The notes: generated from the letters alone by a model not told the origin. Counted from the first letter of the stretch, positions 37,351 to 46,499 are shown. The stretch: 64,000 bases of DNA from Xanthobacteraceae bacterium (GCA_022841625.1 JALHRD010000012.1:62001-126000), one strand, 5' to 3'. Numbers and translations: made by a program.

Positions 37351-38889
37351 TCACGCGGGGTCCATGTCCGGCAGATTGCGGCTATACCATTCGTTCAACG
37401 CCGCGAGCGCGGGATGCGCCAGCGAACGCTGCAAGTAACCTGCTATCCGCGGAATGTGACGCAGATAGTGAGGCTTGCCATCGCGAATGTCGAGGCGCGC
37501 AAATATGCCAAGGATCTTGCTCGCGCGCTGCGCTGCCAGCGTGACATAGGTGCGGATGAATGCGCCGCCGTCGAAATTGCTATCGGCCGCGCGGCGTTGC
37601 CGTACATAACGGCTGAGCAGCGCCAGCTCCATTGCTTCGGGCACATCGACGCGCGCATCCTGCAGCAGCGAGGCGAGGTCGTAGGCTGGCGGTCCCATCA
37701 TCGCGTCCTGGAAATCAAGGATACCAAGCCGCGCAATATCCTGGCGGTCGGGCAGCCATAAAAGATTGGGCGAATGAAAGTCACGCAGGATCCAGGTCGG
37801 CGGCATTTCGAGTATCGGCTGAAGCGCCGCGCGCCAGAGCTCGAAAAATTCATCGCGCGCAGTGTCGGTCACGGTCATGCCGCGCTTGGGCAGATACCAT
37901 TCGAGCAGGAGTTCGACCTCGATTAGCAGCGCATCCATATCGTAGGGTGGGAGATGGTGTTCAACATGCGGTGCGATCGGCAGCACCGCCGGCAGCGACT
38001 TGCCGTGCAGGGCAAGCAACGCTTCGACCGCGACCTCGTAGCGTTCAACGATCGGGTGAGGCGGTTCGCCCTCGACCACGCCCTCGCTTCCAAGATCCTC
38101 GATGATGAGCAGGCCTTGCTGGAGGTCGGCGTGTTGGATGTCCGGCGCGGACAAGCCTTGTGCGCGCAGCGCCCTGGCCATCGCAACAAACGGCGCTACC
38201 GATTCGGCGAGATGCGCGATCTGGCTGTAGGGCTTGCCGTCGCGCACTGGCGGGCCGTCCGGCCGCCGCGGCGAATCCATCAGGATTGAACTTTGGTTGC
38301 CAAGGATCAGACGGTGGTATCGGCGCGTTGAAGCGTCGCCCGGCATGCGCTCGCGCGTCGCCTCGCTCAGGCCTGCCTCGGCGATGAAGTGACGCACCGA
38401 AGCGATGCGGTCGACCCGCGCGGCAAACGCGCCGTAGCCGGTTACGCGCGCGTGCCGGAACTCTGGATTGGATTTAGGTGTGAGTGTCAGGGCCACGTCG
38501 ATGCGGTTGGCCGGCAGGAAGCCCGCGGCGCGATCGGGCCATTCCACCATGACCACCGCGCCTTCGGGCAAATCGTCGAAACCGAGTTCGGCGAGTTCCG
38601 CTGACCCCGATACCCGAAAAAGATCGGCATGCACCACCGGAAAGCGCGGCAGATCGTAGATCTGCATCAGCGTGAAGGTGGGGCTTGGCACCTCGATCGT
38701 CTGGTCGCCTGCGAGATAGCGGATCAGCGCGCGTGCAAAAGTGGTCTTGCCGGCACCGAGATCGCCCGACAAGGTCAACACATCGCCCGGCTCAAGGGCG
38801 GATGCGACATCGACCATCAATCTTATGGTGGCGTGCTCGTCAGGTAACACCGCTGTGAAGCTTGCGCCCCCTGCCGTGGTCAACAGCAT
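37351..38889 (-). CDS. tsaE: TsaE-AmgK fusion: tRNA t6A ATPase subunit plus sugar (MurNAc/GlcNAc) kinase
   Basis: 512 residues, two domains. Residues 1-150 are TsaE, the ATPase for t6A37 tRNA modification: LTLSGDLGAGKTTFARALIR (Walker A), VPSPTFTLMQIYD and VVHADLFRVSG. Residues about 165-512 are an aminoglycoside-phosphotransferase-fold kinase like AmgK: GDASTRRYHRLIL, WILRDFHSPNLLWL (catalytic Asp and Asn) and LGILDFQDAMMGPPAYDLAS (metal Asp). AmgK makes MurNAc-1-phosphate in peptidoglycan recycling. The fusion is widespread in rhizobia, where it precedes murU as here. Confidence 0.88.
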   Translation of the reverse strand: MLLTTAGGASFTAVLPDEHATIRLMVDVASALEPGDVLTLSGDLGAGKTTFARALIRYLAGDQTIEVPSPTFTLMQIYDLPRFPVVHADLFRVSGSAELAELGFDDLPEGAVVMVEWPDRAAGFLPANRIDVALTLTPKSNPEFRHARVTGYGAFAARVDRIASVRHFIAEAGLSEATRERMPGDASTRRYHRLILGNQSSILMDSPRRPDGPPVRDGKPYSQIAHLAESVAPFVAMARALRAQGLSAPDIQHADLQQGLLIIEDLGSEGVVEGEPPHPIVERYEVAVEALLALHGKSLPAVLPIAPHVEHHLPPYDMDALLIEVELLLEWYLPKRGMTVTDTARDEFFELWRAALQPILEMPPTWILRDFHSPNLLWLPDRQDIARLGILDFQDAMMGPPAYDLASLLQDARVDVPEAMELALLSRYVRQRRAADSNFDGGAFIRTYVTLAAQRASKILGIFARLDIRDGKPHYLRHIPRIAGYLQRSLAHPALAALNEWYSRNLPDMDPA

Positions 38890-39132
38890 GAAGGCACCAA
38901 ACGCTTCAAATTGACGCGTTTGCGAGACCGTCCGGGTGTGGTCATTCGATCACGGGTCAATTGAACGTCCTTTTTGTCCGGTCAAGACGCGATACCGGAA
39001 TAGCCAGGTTGTCATATGGCAGCGTAACGGTCCCGGACGGCCGGGAAAAGCGGTACTGGAATGCGTCGAAAGCTGGCATAACGAGTGGGCCATGCCCGTC
39101 GGCTGCCCCGGGGTCAAGAGTGGAACAACGCC

Positions 39133-40113
39133 ATGAAGATTCAGCGCCGCCAACTCTTGAAAATCGCAGCCGGTGCCGTCGCGCTGCCGGCCGTTTGTCG
39201 CGTGTCATGGGCGCAGGCCTATCCGTCGCGGCCGATCCGGATGAATGTCGGCTTCCCACCCGGCGGCGCAGCCGACATCGTTGCACGGGTCGTGGGTCAA
39301 GCGCTGTCGGTGCGGCTTGGTCAGCCGGTCGTCATCGAAAACAGACCGGGCGCCGGCGGCAATGTTGCCGGCGAAGCCACCGCCAAGGCGGCGCCCGACG
39401 GTTACACAATCATGCATGGCCCCGACAATCTGTTCATAGCCAATCCTCATCTTTACGCCAAGATGTCGTTTGACCCGCTGAAAGATCTTGCGCCGGTGGC
39501 GAGCCTGATTTCCAACCAGCTTGTGTTGGCGGTCCATCCGTCGGTTCCAGCCAATAACCTACGTGAATTTGTGGAACTAGCGCGCAAGACCAAGCCGCCA
39601 CTGTTTTACGCATCGATAGGAAACGGCAGCCAGCACCATCTGGCAATGGAAATCCTCAAGCAGCATGTCGGCATCGATCTGACCCATGTGCCTTACCGCG
39701 GCGGCGGTCCGGCCGGCATTGCGTTGCTGGCCGGTGACATTTCCGCGATGTTCGGCGCGGGCTCGCTGGTGCCGACCATTCAGTCCGGCAAAGTGCGGGG
39801 GCTTGCCGCTTCGGGCGCCCAGCGCTTTCCGCTGATGCCGGAACTCCCCACCATCGGCGAAATCTATCCCGGATACGAAGTGCTGATTTGGCACGGCCTT
39901 TTTGCGCCGGTCGGCGTCCCCCTGCCGATCATGGAACGGTTGCGCGCCGAGGTCATTGCCGTGCTTAAGGACCCGGATGTGATCAAGCGACTTGGCACCT
40001 CTGGGTCGGGCGAGCCCTACTTCACGACGCCGGAGGAATTCAATGCGCGGATCCGCGGCGACAACGAAAAATACGGCAAAGTGATCCGGGCTATTGGCGC
40101 GAAGCTGGATTGA
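39133..40113 (+). CDS. Bug/TctC-family solute-binding receptor (2 of 5)
   Basis: 326 residues with an export signal MKIQRRQLLKIAAGAVALPA containing a twin-arginine-like RRQLLK, and cleavage likely after SWA. Mature hallmarks: YPSRPIRMNVGFPPGGAADI, VIENRPGAGGNVAGE, KAAPDGYTIMHG, DLTHVPYRGGGPAGIALLAG and LPTIGE. Ligand unknown (Bug proteins bind carboxylates and amino-acid-like acids). It lies 80 bases before an alpha-hydroxyacid oxidase in the same direction, so a hydroxyacid ligand is a fair guess. No TctAB genes nearby. Confidence 0.87.
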   Translation: MKIQRRQLLKIAAGAVALPAVCRVSWAQAYPSRPIRMNVGFPPGGAADIVARVVGQALSVRLGQPVVIENRPGAGGNVAGEATAKAAPDGYTIMHGPDNLFIANPHLYAKMSFDPLKDLAPVASLISNQLVLAVHPSVPANNLREFVELARKTKPPLFYASIGNGSQHHLAMEILKQHVGIDLTHVPYRGGGPAGIALLAGDISAMFGAGSLVPTIQSGKVRGLAASGAQRFPLMPELPTIGEIYPGYEVLIWHGLFAPVGVPLPIMERLRAEVIAVLKDPDVIKRLGTSGSGEPYFTTPEEFNARIRGDNEKYGKVIRAIGAKLD

Positions 40114-40193
40114 CGGCGGCCCACGCGGGCGATCATCATGTCGCTTCTTTCGGGGACGCGATCCCGCGCTCCCACAACGCCTCACCAGGTTTC

Positions 40194-41333
40194 ATGATGC
40201 AAGAAAAGACCGCTGCCTCCGCGCTGGCCTCAGTGCGCGTCGATACCGCCACGACCGACTTTTTGAATTTGCATGAAATCGTGGCCAAGGCGCGCCAGAA
40301 TTTGAACCAGAACCACTGGGATTATGTTGTCGGGGGCGCGGAAACCGAAACCACGTTGCGGCGCAACCGCATGGCGCTTGACTCGATTGCGTTCCGGCCG
40401 CGGGTGTTGCGCGATGTCAGCAAGGTCGACGCCTCGGTCGAGCGGTTCGGGCGCAGATTGCGCCTGCCGGTCATGCTGGCGCCGGTCGGCTCGCTTGAAT
40501 GCTTTCACCCGGAGGCGGCGGCGGAGGTTGTGCGCGGCGCCCACGCATTTGGCGTTGCCCATATGCTCAGTTCGGTAACTGATCCGGGGCTTGAGAAAGT
40601 CGCGCAGGCGGCGCCCGATGCGCTGCGTATTTTCCAGCTCTATGTCCGCGGTGACGATGCCTTTGTCGACGATCATGTCGAGCGCGCGATCGCCAACGGT
40701 TATGCGGCATTCTGCTTTACCGTCGATACCGCGCATTACAGCCGGCGCGAACGCGATCTCGCCAAACGTTATCAGACCGCGGGCCGCCGCCGGGTCGAAG
40801 CCCGTTCATTTCAGATGGCGCTCGATTGGCGCACGGTGAAACGCATCAAGGATCGGTTCAAGATTCCGCTGGTCATCAAAGGCATTGCCACCGCCGAGGA
40901 TGCCAAGATTGCCGTCGAGCATGGCTGCGACTGGATTTACGTCTCCAACCATGGTGGCCGGCAGCTCGATCACGGCCGCGGCTCATTGGACGTTCTGCCG
41001 GAGGTGGTGGACACCGTGGCGGGGCGCGCAAAGATCATGGTTGATGGCGGCATCAATCGCGGCACCGATGTCGTCAAGGCGATCGCCAGCGGCGCCGATC
41101 TGGTCGGCATGGGCCGCATGCAGTGCTATGCGCTGGCGGCGGCCGGACAGGCCGGTGTGGTGCGAATGCTTGAGCTGCTTGAGGACGAGGTGCAGCGCTG
41201 CTTGGGCCTTTTAGGCGCCGCCTCCATGGGAGAACTCGGCAGAACCTATCTGCACGCCGGCGCCCCGGTGGTGACCGCCCCGCACGTCCTAAGCGCGTTT
41301 CCGCTGCTCAAGATCGAAGATTGGCGCTACTGA
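40194..41333 (+). CDS. FMN-dependent alpha-hydroxyacid oxidase/dehydrogenase
   Basis: 379 residues, TIM-barrel flavoenzyme family of L-lactate dehydrogenase, glycolate oxidase and (S)-mandelate dehydrogenase. Seen: HWDYVVGGAETETTLRRN (the usual D-Y-xxGGAxxE start), FRPRVLRDVSKVD, IFQLYVRGDD, IKGIATAEDAK (active-site Lys), YVSNHGGRQLDHG (catalytic His and Arg) and MVDGGINRGTDVVKAIASGA with DLVGMGR (FMN phosphate). The active-site histidine is present. Start ATG 40194 or 40197. The substrate is open; a mandelate-type pathway would link it to the racemase-like gene 28 kb away, which is only speculation. Confidence 0.88.
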   Translation: MMQEKTAASALASVRVDTATTDFLNLHEIVAKARQNLNQNHWDYVVGGAETETTLRRNRMALDSIAFRPRVLRDVSKVDASVERFGRRLRLPVMLAPVGSLECFHPEAAAEVVRGAHAFGVAHMLSSVTDPGLEKVAQAAPDALRIFQLYVRGDDAFVDDHVERAIANGYAAFCFTVDTAHYSRRERDLAKRYQTAGRRRVEARSFQMALDWRTVKRIKDRFKIPLVIKGIATAEDAKIAVEHGCDWIYVSNHGGRQLDHGRGSLDVLPEVVDTVAGRAKIMVDGGINRGTDVVKAIASGADLVGMGRMQCYALAAAGQAGVVRMLELLEDEVQRCLGLLGAASMGELGRTYLHAGAPVVTAPHVLSAFPLLKIEDWRY

Positions 41334-41406
41334 TTTGTCCGCCCTGCAATCGCAAGGCCGTCGACCAGCGCATTTGCGGTGATCGGCGGCGTTGTCGTTT
41401 CGAACA

Positions 41407-41670
41407 TTACGGACGGGCTTGGCCTCCTGGCTGGGTATTCCGCTTGGGGCCGCCGGCATCCCGCCGGATGGGCGGTTGGGTCCGCTGATCGCTTGCGCAG
41501 GCGCGCGGGTTCGTCCCGCACCTAAGCCGCTGCAACTGACCGCGGTCGACGGCCGGTTGATTGGCGCTGGTGTTGACGTTGGCGGTGATTTGCGCCGAAC
41601 CGATGCTGATATTTGATGCGGTGGCGAGGGCGACGAAGGCTGCGAAGATTACGGTTTTCACGGGATGCAT
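41407..41670 (-). CDS. Small exported protein, unknown function
   Basis: 87 residues starting at ATG 41670 with a convincing signal peptide (MHPVKTVIFAAFVALATASN, cleavage likely near SAQ). The mature chain is short, polar and proline/arginine-rich (QPAVDRGQLQRLRCGTN), and looks disordered. No family recognised. It lies downstream of divL with 125 bases between and could be co-transcribed with it. The call rests on the signal peptide alone, so confidence is limited. Confidence 0.45.
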   Translation of the reverse strand: MHPVKTVIFAAFVALATASNISIGSAQITANVNTSANQPAVDRGQLQRLRCGTNPRACASDQRTQPPIRRDAGGPKRNTQPGGQARP

Positions 41671-41795
41671 CCCGATGCTCTGATCTGGTTATGGGCGATT
41701 TCCCTCGCCCCGTGAATTCACCGTGCCAGAGGGTCCGGTCGCCCGATGTGATGACCGTCACAGCGATGACCGTCACAGAAATGCAGTTTTTGAAA

Positions 41796-44348
41796 TTACG
41801 CCGCGCTCGAGCGCTCGTCCGCGAGATGGGTCGGGAAGATGCAGGTCACGGTGGTGCCGCGTCCGACTGCGGAATCGATCGATACTTTGCCGCCATGCAG
41901 TTCCACGAAGGATCGCACGAGCGAAAGGCCGAGCCCGGTGCCGCGATGGCGCGAGCCGAGTGAGTGGGTCTCGAACCAGTCGAACACCTTGTCCTTGACG
42001 TCGGCTGGGATGCCCGGTCCCTGGTCGGTGACCAGAAACACCACGGCGTCCTGCAATCGCTGCGCCGCCAAAGTCACGGTGCTGCCGGGCGGCGAAAATC
42101 CGATGGCATTGGCCAGGAGATTGAACAACGCCTGGCGCAGGCGTCGTTCGTCGGCGACAAAGGCGCCGATGTCCGGCGCGGTGCGTATTGAAAGTGAAAG
42201 ACCAGCTTGCTCCAAGCGATCTTGTACGCCCTCGGCGGCGGCCTCCATGCTGTTGCGAATGTCGACCGGTCCAAGATTGAGTGTCATGGCGCCCGCGTCG
42301 ATGGTGGCGAGATCGAGGATGTTGTTGATGATGGCGAGCAATGCGTTGGTCGAGGTGGTGATGTAATTCAGATATTCGCGCTGCTTTGGGTTCAGCGGGC
42401 CGGTGGTTTCCTCGCCGAGGAAATGCGCGAAGCCGATGATGTTGGTGAGCGGGGAGCGCAATTCGTAAGAGACGTGGTGGACGAAATCGATCTTGATCTT
42501 GTCGGCGTCCTCCAGCGCTTCGTTGCGCTCGCGTAGCGCGCGTTCGACATTGGCTGAATCGGTGACATCCTGGAAAGTGACCAGCGTGGCGCCGTCCGGC
42601 AACGGCACGGTCGCGCATTTGACCACGCTGCCGTCACGCCGTTCGATATCGCCCGTCACCGGCGTACGGCCGTCGATTGCCGTGATGGTCGAGCGCAGCG
42701 CCGGCCAAATCGCGTTGTCGCCGGCGAGCGCCGTGCACCAGCCGACCACAGCTTCGACATGTGGACGTTCCTGGAGCGAGGCCGGATCGAACTTCCACAT
42801 CCGCGCGAATACCGGGTTGAATAGCCGCAGCCGGCCGTCGCTAGCGAACACCGCAACGCCTTCCGCCAGATTGTCGAGGGTCTCACCCTGGTCGCGGATC
42901 AGCGCTTCGAAACGGCGCTGCAGGTCAAGCGGCTCGGTGATGTCGTCATAGAGATAGATGACGCCGCCTTCCGGATTGGGCGTGGTGACGACGCACAGCG
43001 TGCGGCCGTTGGGCAGGTGCCATTCGTGCGCCTTGGCCTCGGTGGCGCGGTAGGCCTCGTGCAGTTCCGCTTTCCATTTTCGGTAATCTTGCTGTTCCGG
43101 CAAACGTCGTGCGTCGCGCAGGCGGTCAAGTATTGCGGAGTCGGTGGGGCATTGATCGAGCAGAGCGGCATCGAGGTCCCACAACAGCCGGAACGCGGCA
43201 TTATAGAAGGTAAGCCGGTGGTCGGGGCCGAAGATAGCGACGCCAGTGGCCAGGTAATCGAGCGTGCGGCGGTGGGTATCGGCCATGCGTCTAAGCTCGG
43301 CGCGCATGGCGTCGGGCTCGGTCGCATCAATGCCGATGCCGGCGCTGCCACGGCGGGTCGGGAACGCCAGGACGTCGAATAACACGCGGCCACCCGCAAC
43401 AATGGCAGGTAGCCGGCCGGTAAACGTCTGTGCGCTCTCGTGGGCGCGATGCAAATCTGACCGGGCGGCACGATCGAACAATTCGACGCCCCGCTGCGTG
43501 ACATCGACGCTGTCCTTGGCGTCAACGGCCCGCACATAGGCTTGGTTGGCGTAAATGAGTTTGCCGGCTTCGTCGCGCGCCCATATCGGAGACGGCAATG
43601 CCTCGACGAGCGAGCGCAGTGCATCGGCTTCGTCGATCTGGCGTTGGCATTGGCCTTGCAACTCGGCAAACGCGCGCTTCAGGCCGCTTAAATCCTTGAT
43701 GCGAAGGATTGCGCGTCCGCCCACCACCTGACCTTCCGCCTCGATCGAGCGCCCTGCGAGCGTCGTCAGCGGCATTGAAAACTTTTCGCCCTGTTCGCGC
43801 AGGCTGGTAACCGCGCCTTTGATCGCTTGCGCGGATTCACTGTCAAGCCAGCGTTCGAAGGCTAGCACTGGGTGTGATGCGGCTCCATCGGTCACGAGTC
43901 CGGTGTCGCCCATGATCTCGGGGGAGTCGTCGGCGGCAGCCCAAGCCACGAGGATTTGCGGCTCCGCACGCAGCATCGCATAGACCCGATCGACCTCGGC
44001 GCGGCTGGCGATAATCTCGTCGCGGGCTTTGGCTTCGGCTTCGGCAAGCCTTCGGCGGGATCGGACCAGAAGGATTGCGGTCACGACCGCAAAGCACAGG
44101 ACGGACAGCGTGATGGCGAACGCCGCGATTTCCTGGTGGTCGAGCAGCGCGAAAGCCTCAAGATAGCTTTCGAGCGGCGGTCTGACGCCGCTATGGGTCA
44201 CGTCTTGGGCGTGGGAATGTTGGGCCAAGGCGGCGGTGCCGGCACCCGCCGGTAGCGCGGTGTATGCGGTACCCGCGGCAATGCGGAATCCGCCGCGCCG
44301 CGGTTGAGCCCGAAGGCTCCCGCCCGTGGTCCGGATCGTATCCGGCAT
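41796..44348 (-). CDS. divL: DivL-type PAS sensor pseudokinase (tyrosine in place of phosphoacceptor histidine)
   Basis: 850 residues. An N-terminal exported segment and membrane helix (about 60-90, IAAFAITLSVLCFAVVTAIL) precede a coiled coil, several PAS domains (about 200-560) and a HisKA/HATPase_c module. The H-box reads FVHHVSYELRSPLTNIIGFA: Tyr628 stands where kinases have the phosphorylated His. The ATPase has DQGPGIP and GTGLGLSL boxes. Caulobacter DivL has the same substitution (Tyr550) and controls the CckA-CtrA cell-cycle pathway by protein contact. ATG 44348 chosen over TTG 44363. In related genomes it abuts tsaE; here about 2.9 kb lies between. Confidence 0.85.
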   Translation of the reverse strand: MPDTIRTTGGSLRAQPRRGGFRIAAGTAYTALPAGAGTAALAQHSHAQDVTHSGVRPPLESYLEAFALLDHQEIAAFAITLSVLCFAVVTAILLVRSRRRLAEAEAKARDEIIASRAEVDRVYAMLRAEPQILVAWAAADDSPEIMGDTGLVTDGAASHPVLAFERWLDSESAQAIKGAVTSLREQGEKFSMPLTTLAGRSIEAEGQVVGGRAILRIKDLSGLKRAFAELQGQCQRQIDEADALRSLVEALPSPIWARDEAGKLIYANQAYVRAVDAKDSVDVTQRGVELFDRAARSDLHRAHESAQTFTGRLPAIVAGGRVLFDVLAFPTRRGSAGIGIDATEPDAMRAELRRMADTHRRTLDYLATGVAIFGPDHRLTFYNAAFRLLWDLDAALLDQCPTDSAILDRLRDARRLPEQQDYRKWKAELHEAYRATEAKAHEWHLPNGRTLCVVTTPNPEGGVIYLYDDITEPLDLQRRFEALIRDQGETLDNLAEGVAVFASDGRLRLFNPVFARMWKFDPASLQERPHVEAVVGWCTALAGDNAIWPALRSTITAIDGRTPVTGDIERRDGSVVKCATVPLPDGATLVTFQDVTDSANVERALRERNEALEDADKIKIDFVHHVSYELRSPLTNIIGFAHFLGEETTGPLNPKQREYLNYITTSTNALLAIINNILDLATIDAGAMTLNLGPVDIRNSMEAAAEGVQDRLEQAGLSLSIRTAPDIGAFVADERRLRQALFNLLANAIGFSPPGSTVTLAAQRLQDAVVFLVTDQGPGIPADVKDKVFDWFETHSLGSRHRGTGLGLSLVRSFVELHGGKVSIDSAVGRGTTVTCIFPTHLADERSSAA

Positions 44349-44580
44349 ACCAGAATGCCCCAATTCGCCGCATTTTCAGAGGCTCAAGCGTCCGCTTCTT
44401 GAGCCCCAAGCCTCAGACGGGCAGCGCCGGCTTGCCGTTACCCCACCGTCCCGTCGCCGCCCACGAATCCCACGAATCAAGGGACTTTAACCCCAAGGCG
44501 ACGCCGACTGTAAGAGTCCAGATCGTGAACGCGGCGCGACAGAGGGTTTTAGATCGGCGATTGCGCGTTATGATGGCGCG

Positions 44581-45555
44581 ATGATCGTCGCCCGCCTCAT
44601 CGTCGCCCGCCTCATGGTGCCAGCGGTCCTTTCGTTGAGCGCCGCGGCCGCTTGCGCGCAACCCTATCCGGCCAAGCCGATCAAACTGGTGGTCGGCTTT
44701 CCGGCCGGCGGCGCGACCGACACCACCGCGCGGCTGATTGCTCAGCGGATGCAATCGAGTCTGGGGCAAACGATCGTGATCGAAAACATCGGCGGCGCCG
44801 GCGGTTCCATCGCAGCCAAGCAGGTGGCGGCTGCGCCGGCCGATGGCTACACACTGATGATGACGACCACCAGCGCCTTCGGCACCCAACCGCGGCTCTA
44901 CAAGCTCGACTACGACCCGGTGACGGCGTTTGCGCCGATCGCGACGTTGGTGGTGGACAAGGGCGTGCTGGTGGTCGGGCCGTCATGGCCAGTAACGACC
45001 GTGCAGGAAATGGTCACGCAAGCGAAGGCCGCGCCAGGCAAATTCAACTACGGCTCCGCCATCGGCATTGGCCCGCATTTCGTATTCGAATTGTTCAAGC
45101 GCAAGGCCGGCGTCGACATCGTGCATGTGCCCTATCGCGGCGGCGGTCCGATGATCGCCGACCTGGTCGGCGGGCAGATCCACGCCACCGTCAATGGCAA
45201 GTCGGTGCTGCGCCAGCACATCGAAAGCGGCAAGGTGCGCGCGCTTGGCGTCAGCGCTGCGCGGCGCTGGGACGACATGAAGGATGTGCCGACCTTAATG
45301 GAAGCCGGTTTGCTCGACGCGCCCTATGACACGCTGTTTGCAATCGTAGCGCCCGCCGGCGTACCGGCACCAATCGTGGCGCGGCTCAATGCGGTGATCA
45401 ACGAAGGTCTCCGGTCGGGCGAGATGCGCGCAAGCCTCGACAAGCTCGGCATCGAGCCTCACGCGACCACGCCCGCGGAGTTTGCCAAGATCATCGCCGA
45501 GGAAGCGCCACGCTGGAGCGAAGCCGTGGCGCTGACCGGCATCAAGGTGCAGTAG
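44581..45555 (+). CDS. Bug/TctC-family solute-binding receptor (3 of 5)
   Basis: 324 residues. The signal peptide region begins MIVARLIVARLMVPAVLSLS, with cleavage after ACA, then YPAKPIKLVVGFPAGGATDT, IVIENIGGAGGSIAAKQVAA, PADGYTLMMTTTS, VDIVHVPYRGGGPMIADLVG and VPTLMEAG. The first residues repeat (IVARL twice) because of an exact tandem duplication; a second start at ATG 44614 would remove it and leave a normal signal peptide. It faces the HpcH/HpaI aldolase gene across an inverted repeat. Ligand unknown; no TctAB nearby. Confidence 0.87.
   Translation: MIVARLIVARLMVPAVLSLSAAAACAQPYPAKPIKLVVGFPAGGATDTTARLIAQRMQSSLGQTIVIENIGGAGGSIAAKQVAAAPADGYTLMMTTTSAFGTQPRLYKLDYDPVTAFAPIATLVVDKGVLVVGPSWPVTTVQEMVTQAKAAPGKFNYGSAIGIGPHFVFELFKRKAGVDIVHVPYRGGGPMIADLVGGQIHATVNGKSVLRQHIESGKVRALGVSAARRWDDMKDVPTLMEAGLLDAPYDTLFAIVAPAGVPAPIVARLNAVINEGLRSGEMRASLDKLGIEPHATTPAEFAKIIAEEAPRWSEAVALTGIKVQ
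44584..44613 (+). repeat. Exact 15-base tandem duplication at a gene start
   Basis: ATCGTCGCCCGCCTC occurs twice in direct succession immediately after the ATG at 44581, adding the repeated residues IVARL to the signal peptide region. In-frame slippage is the simplest origin. Confidence 0.85.
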
Positions 45556-45559
45556 AGAG

Positions 45560-45628
45560 GCGAATAGCGAATGGCGAGTAGTGAAAGACGCGCGACGGCC
45601 CCCTGACTATTCGCTATTCGCTACTCAC
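45560..45628. terminator. Imperfect inverted repeat between convergent genes
   Basis: The left arm at 45560-45584 (built of GCGAATAGCGAAT-type units) and the right arm around 45604-45628 are inverted copies with about five mismatches over 25 bases. The right side continues with further ATTCGC units to 45635. It lies between the ends of a Bug gene (45555) and the aldolase gene (45636), so as RNA it could form a long hairpin serving both directions. Such ATAGCGAAT repeats look like a dispersed intergenic element. Confidence 0.55.
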
Positions 45629-45635
45629 TATTCGC

Positions 45636-46499
45636 TTACTTCCGTCCCGCCGCCGCCATCGCCTTGTCGAGGTGATTGAAGCTGCGCACCGGCGCGCACA
45701 TCAGGAAACGGTAGCCTTCCGAAATGATGCGTTCGCAATTGCCGGCTTCGACATGCGGGTGGCCGACCACAACATTGTGCTTTTTGCAAGTGTCGACCAC
45801 GCGCTTCATCCAGGCCAGCACTTCCTTATGCTCGTATTGGCGCGGATAGCCGAGCTCCTGCGACAGGTCGCCTTCGCCGATCAGAATCGCGCCGATACCG
45901 GGAACGTTCTTGAGTATGTCGTCGAGGTTCTCAACGCCACGCGTGTCCTCGATCTGCAGGATGACGAAGATCTCGCCATGCTTGGCCAGCGGCCAGACGT
46001 CGGCCTTGGCATAGTAATCCTGCTGGCTGAGGCCCCAATAGCGGGCCGCGGTGGTCGGGCCGTCGCCACGAATACCGGCGGGTTCATAGAGCGGTGCATT
46101 CTTCAGCCGCGGATAGCGGCAGGCGGCAACCGCGTTATAGGCCTCGTCGACGGTCGAAATATGCGGCCAGACCACGCCGTAGCAGCCGAGGTCGAGCGCC
46201 TGTTTGGCGTGCCACTGGCCCTTCTCGACGCCGTTGACCGGGATACGCACCATTGGCGCGACCGGCGGCACCACCGAGGCGGCCTTGGCGATTTGCGCTC
46301 GGTTGAGCATGTATTGCAGACAATCGCGCAATGCCCGGCCTTCCCAGAAATTGTGCTCCATCTCGTAGACGCAGCCGTCGAACTTCGATGTGCTCATTGC
46401 GAGCGCGGCATCGATCTCGGCGGGCGTGAAGCAGGTAAAGGCGTGCTGCCCCCCTTCCAAAGCGCGGACGACATTGTTCAGACGCGGCAGATCAGCCAT
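45636..46499 (-). CDS. HpcH/HpaI-family aldolase/lyase
   Basis: 287-residue class II pyruvate-type aldolase barrel: GCYGVVWPHISTVDEA, IFVILQIEDTRGVENLDDI (metal-binding Glu in QIED), GIGAILIGEGDLSQELGYPR (metal-binding Asp) and VVVGHPHVEAGNCERIISEG. Relatives cleave 4-hydroxy-2-oxo acids such as HHED. ATG 46499 has GAAGGGGG five bases upstream. It is divergent from the LigJ-like hydratase with 107 bases between, suggesting the pair hydrates and then cleaves one intermediate. Exact substrate unknown. Confidence 0.85.
   Translation of the reverse strand: MADLPRLNNVVRALEGGQHAFTCFTPAEIDAALAMSTSKFDGCVYEMEHNFWEGRALRDCLQYMLNRAQIAKAASVVPPVAPMVRIPVNGVEKGQWHAKQALDLGCYGVVWPHISTVDEAYNAVAACRYPRLKNAPLYEPAGIRGDGPTTAARYWGLSQQDYYAKADVWPLAKHGEIFVILQIEDTRGVENLDDILKNVPGIGAILIGEGDLSQELGYPRQYEHKEVLAWMKRVVDTCKKHNVVVGHPHVEAGNCERIISEGYRFLMCAPVRSFNHLDKAMAAAGRK

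Noticed and set aside
38890-45635. Insertion sequence or transposon
   Set aside because: The mosaic gene order suggests transfer, but there is no transposase, integrase or flanking direct repeat that I can see.
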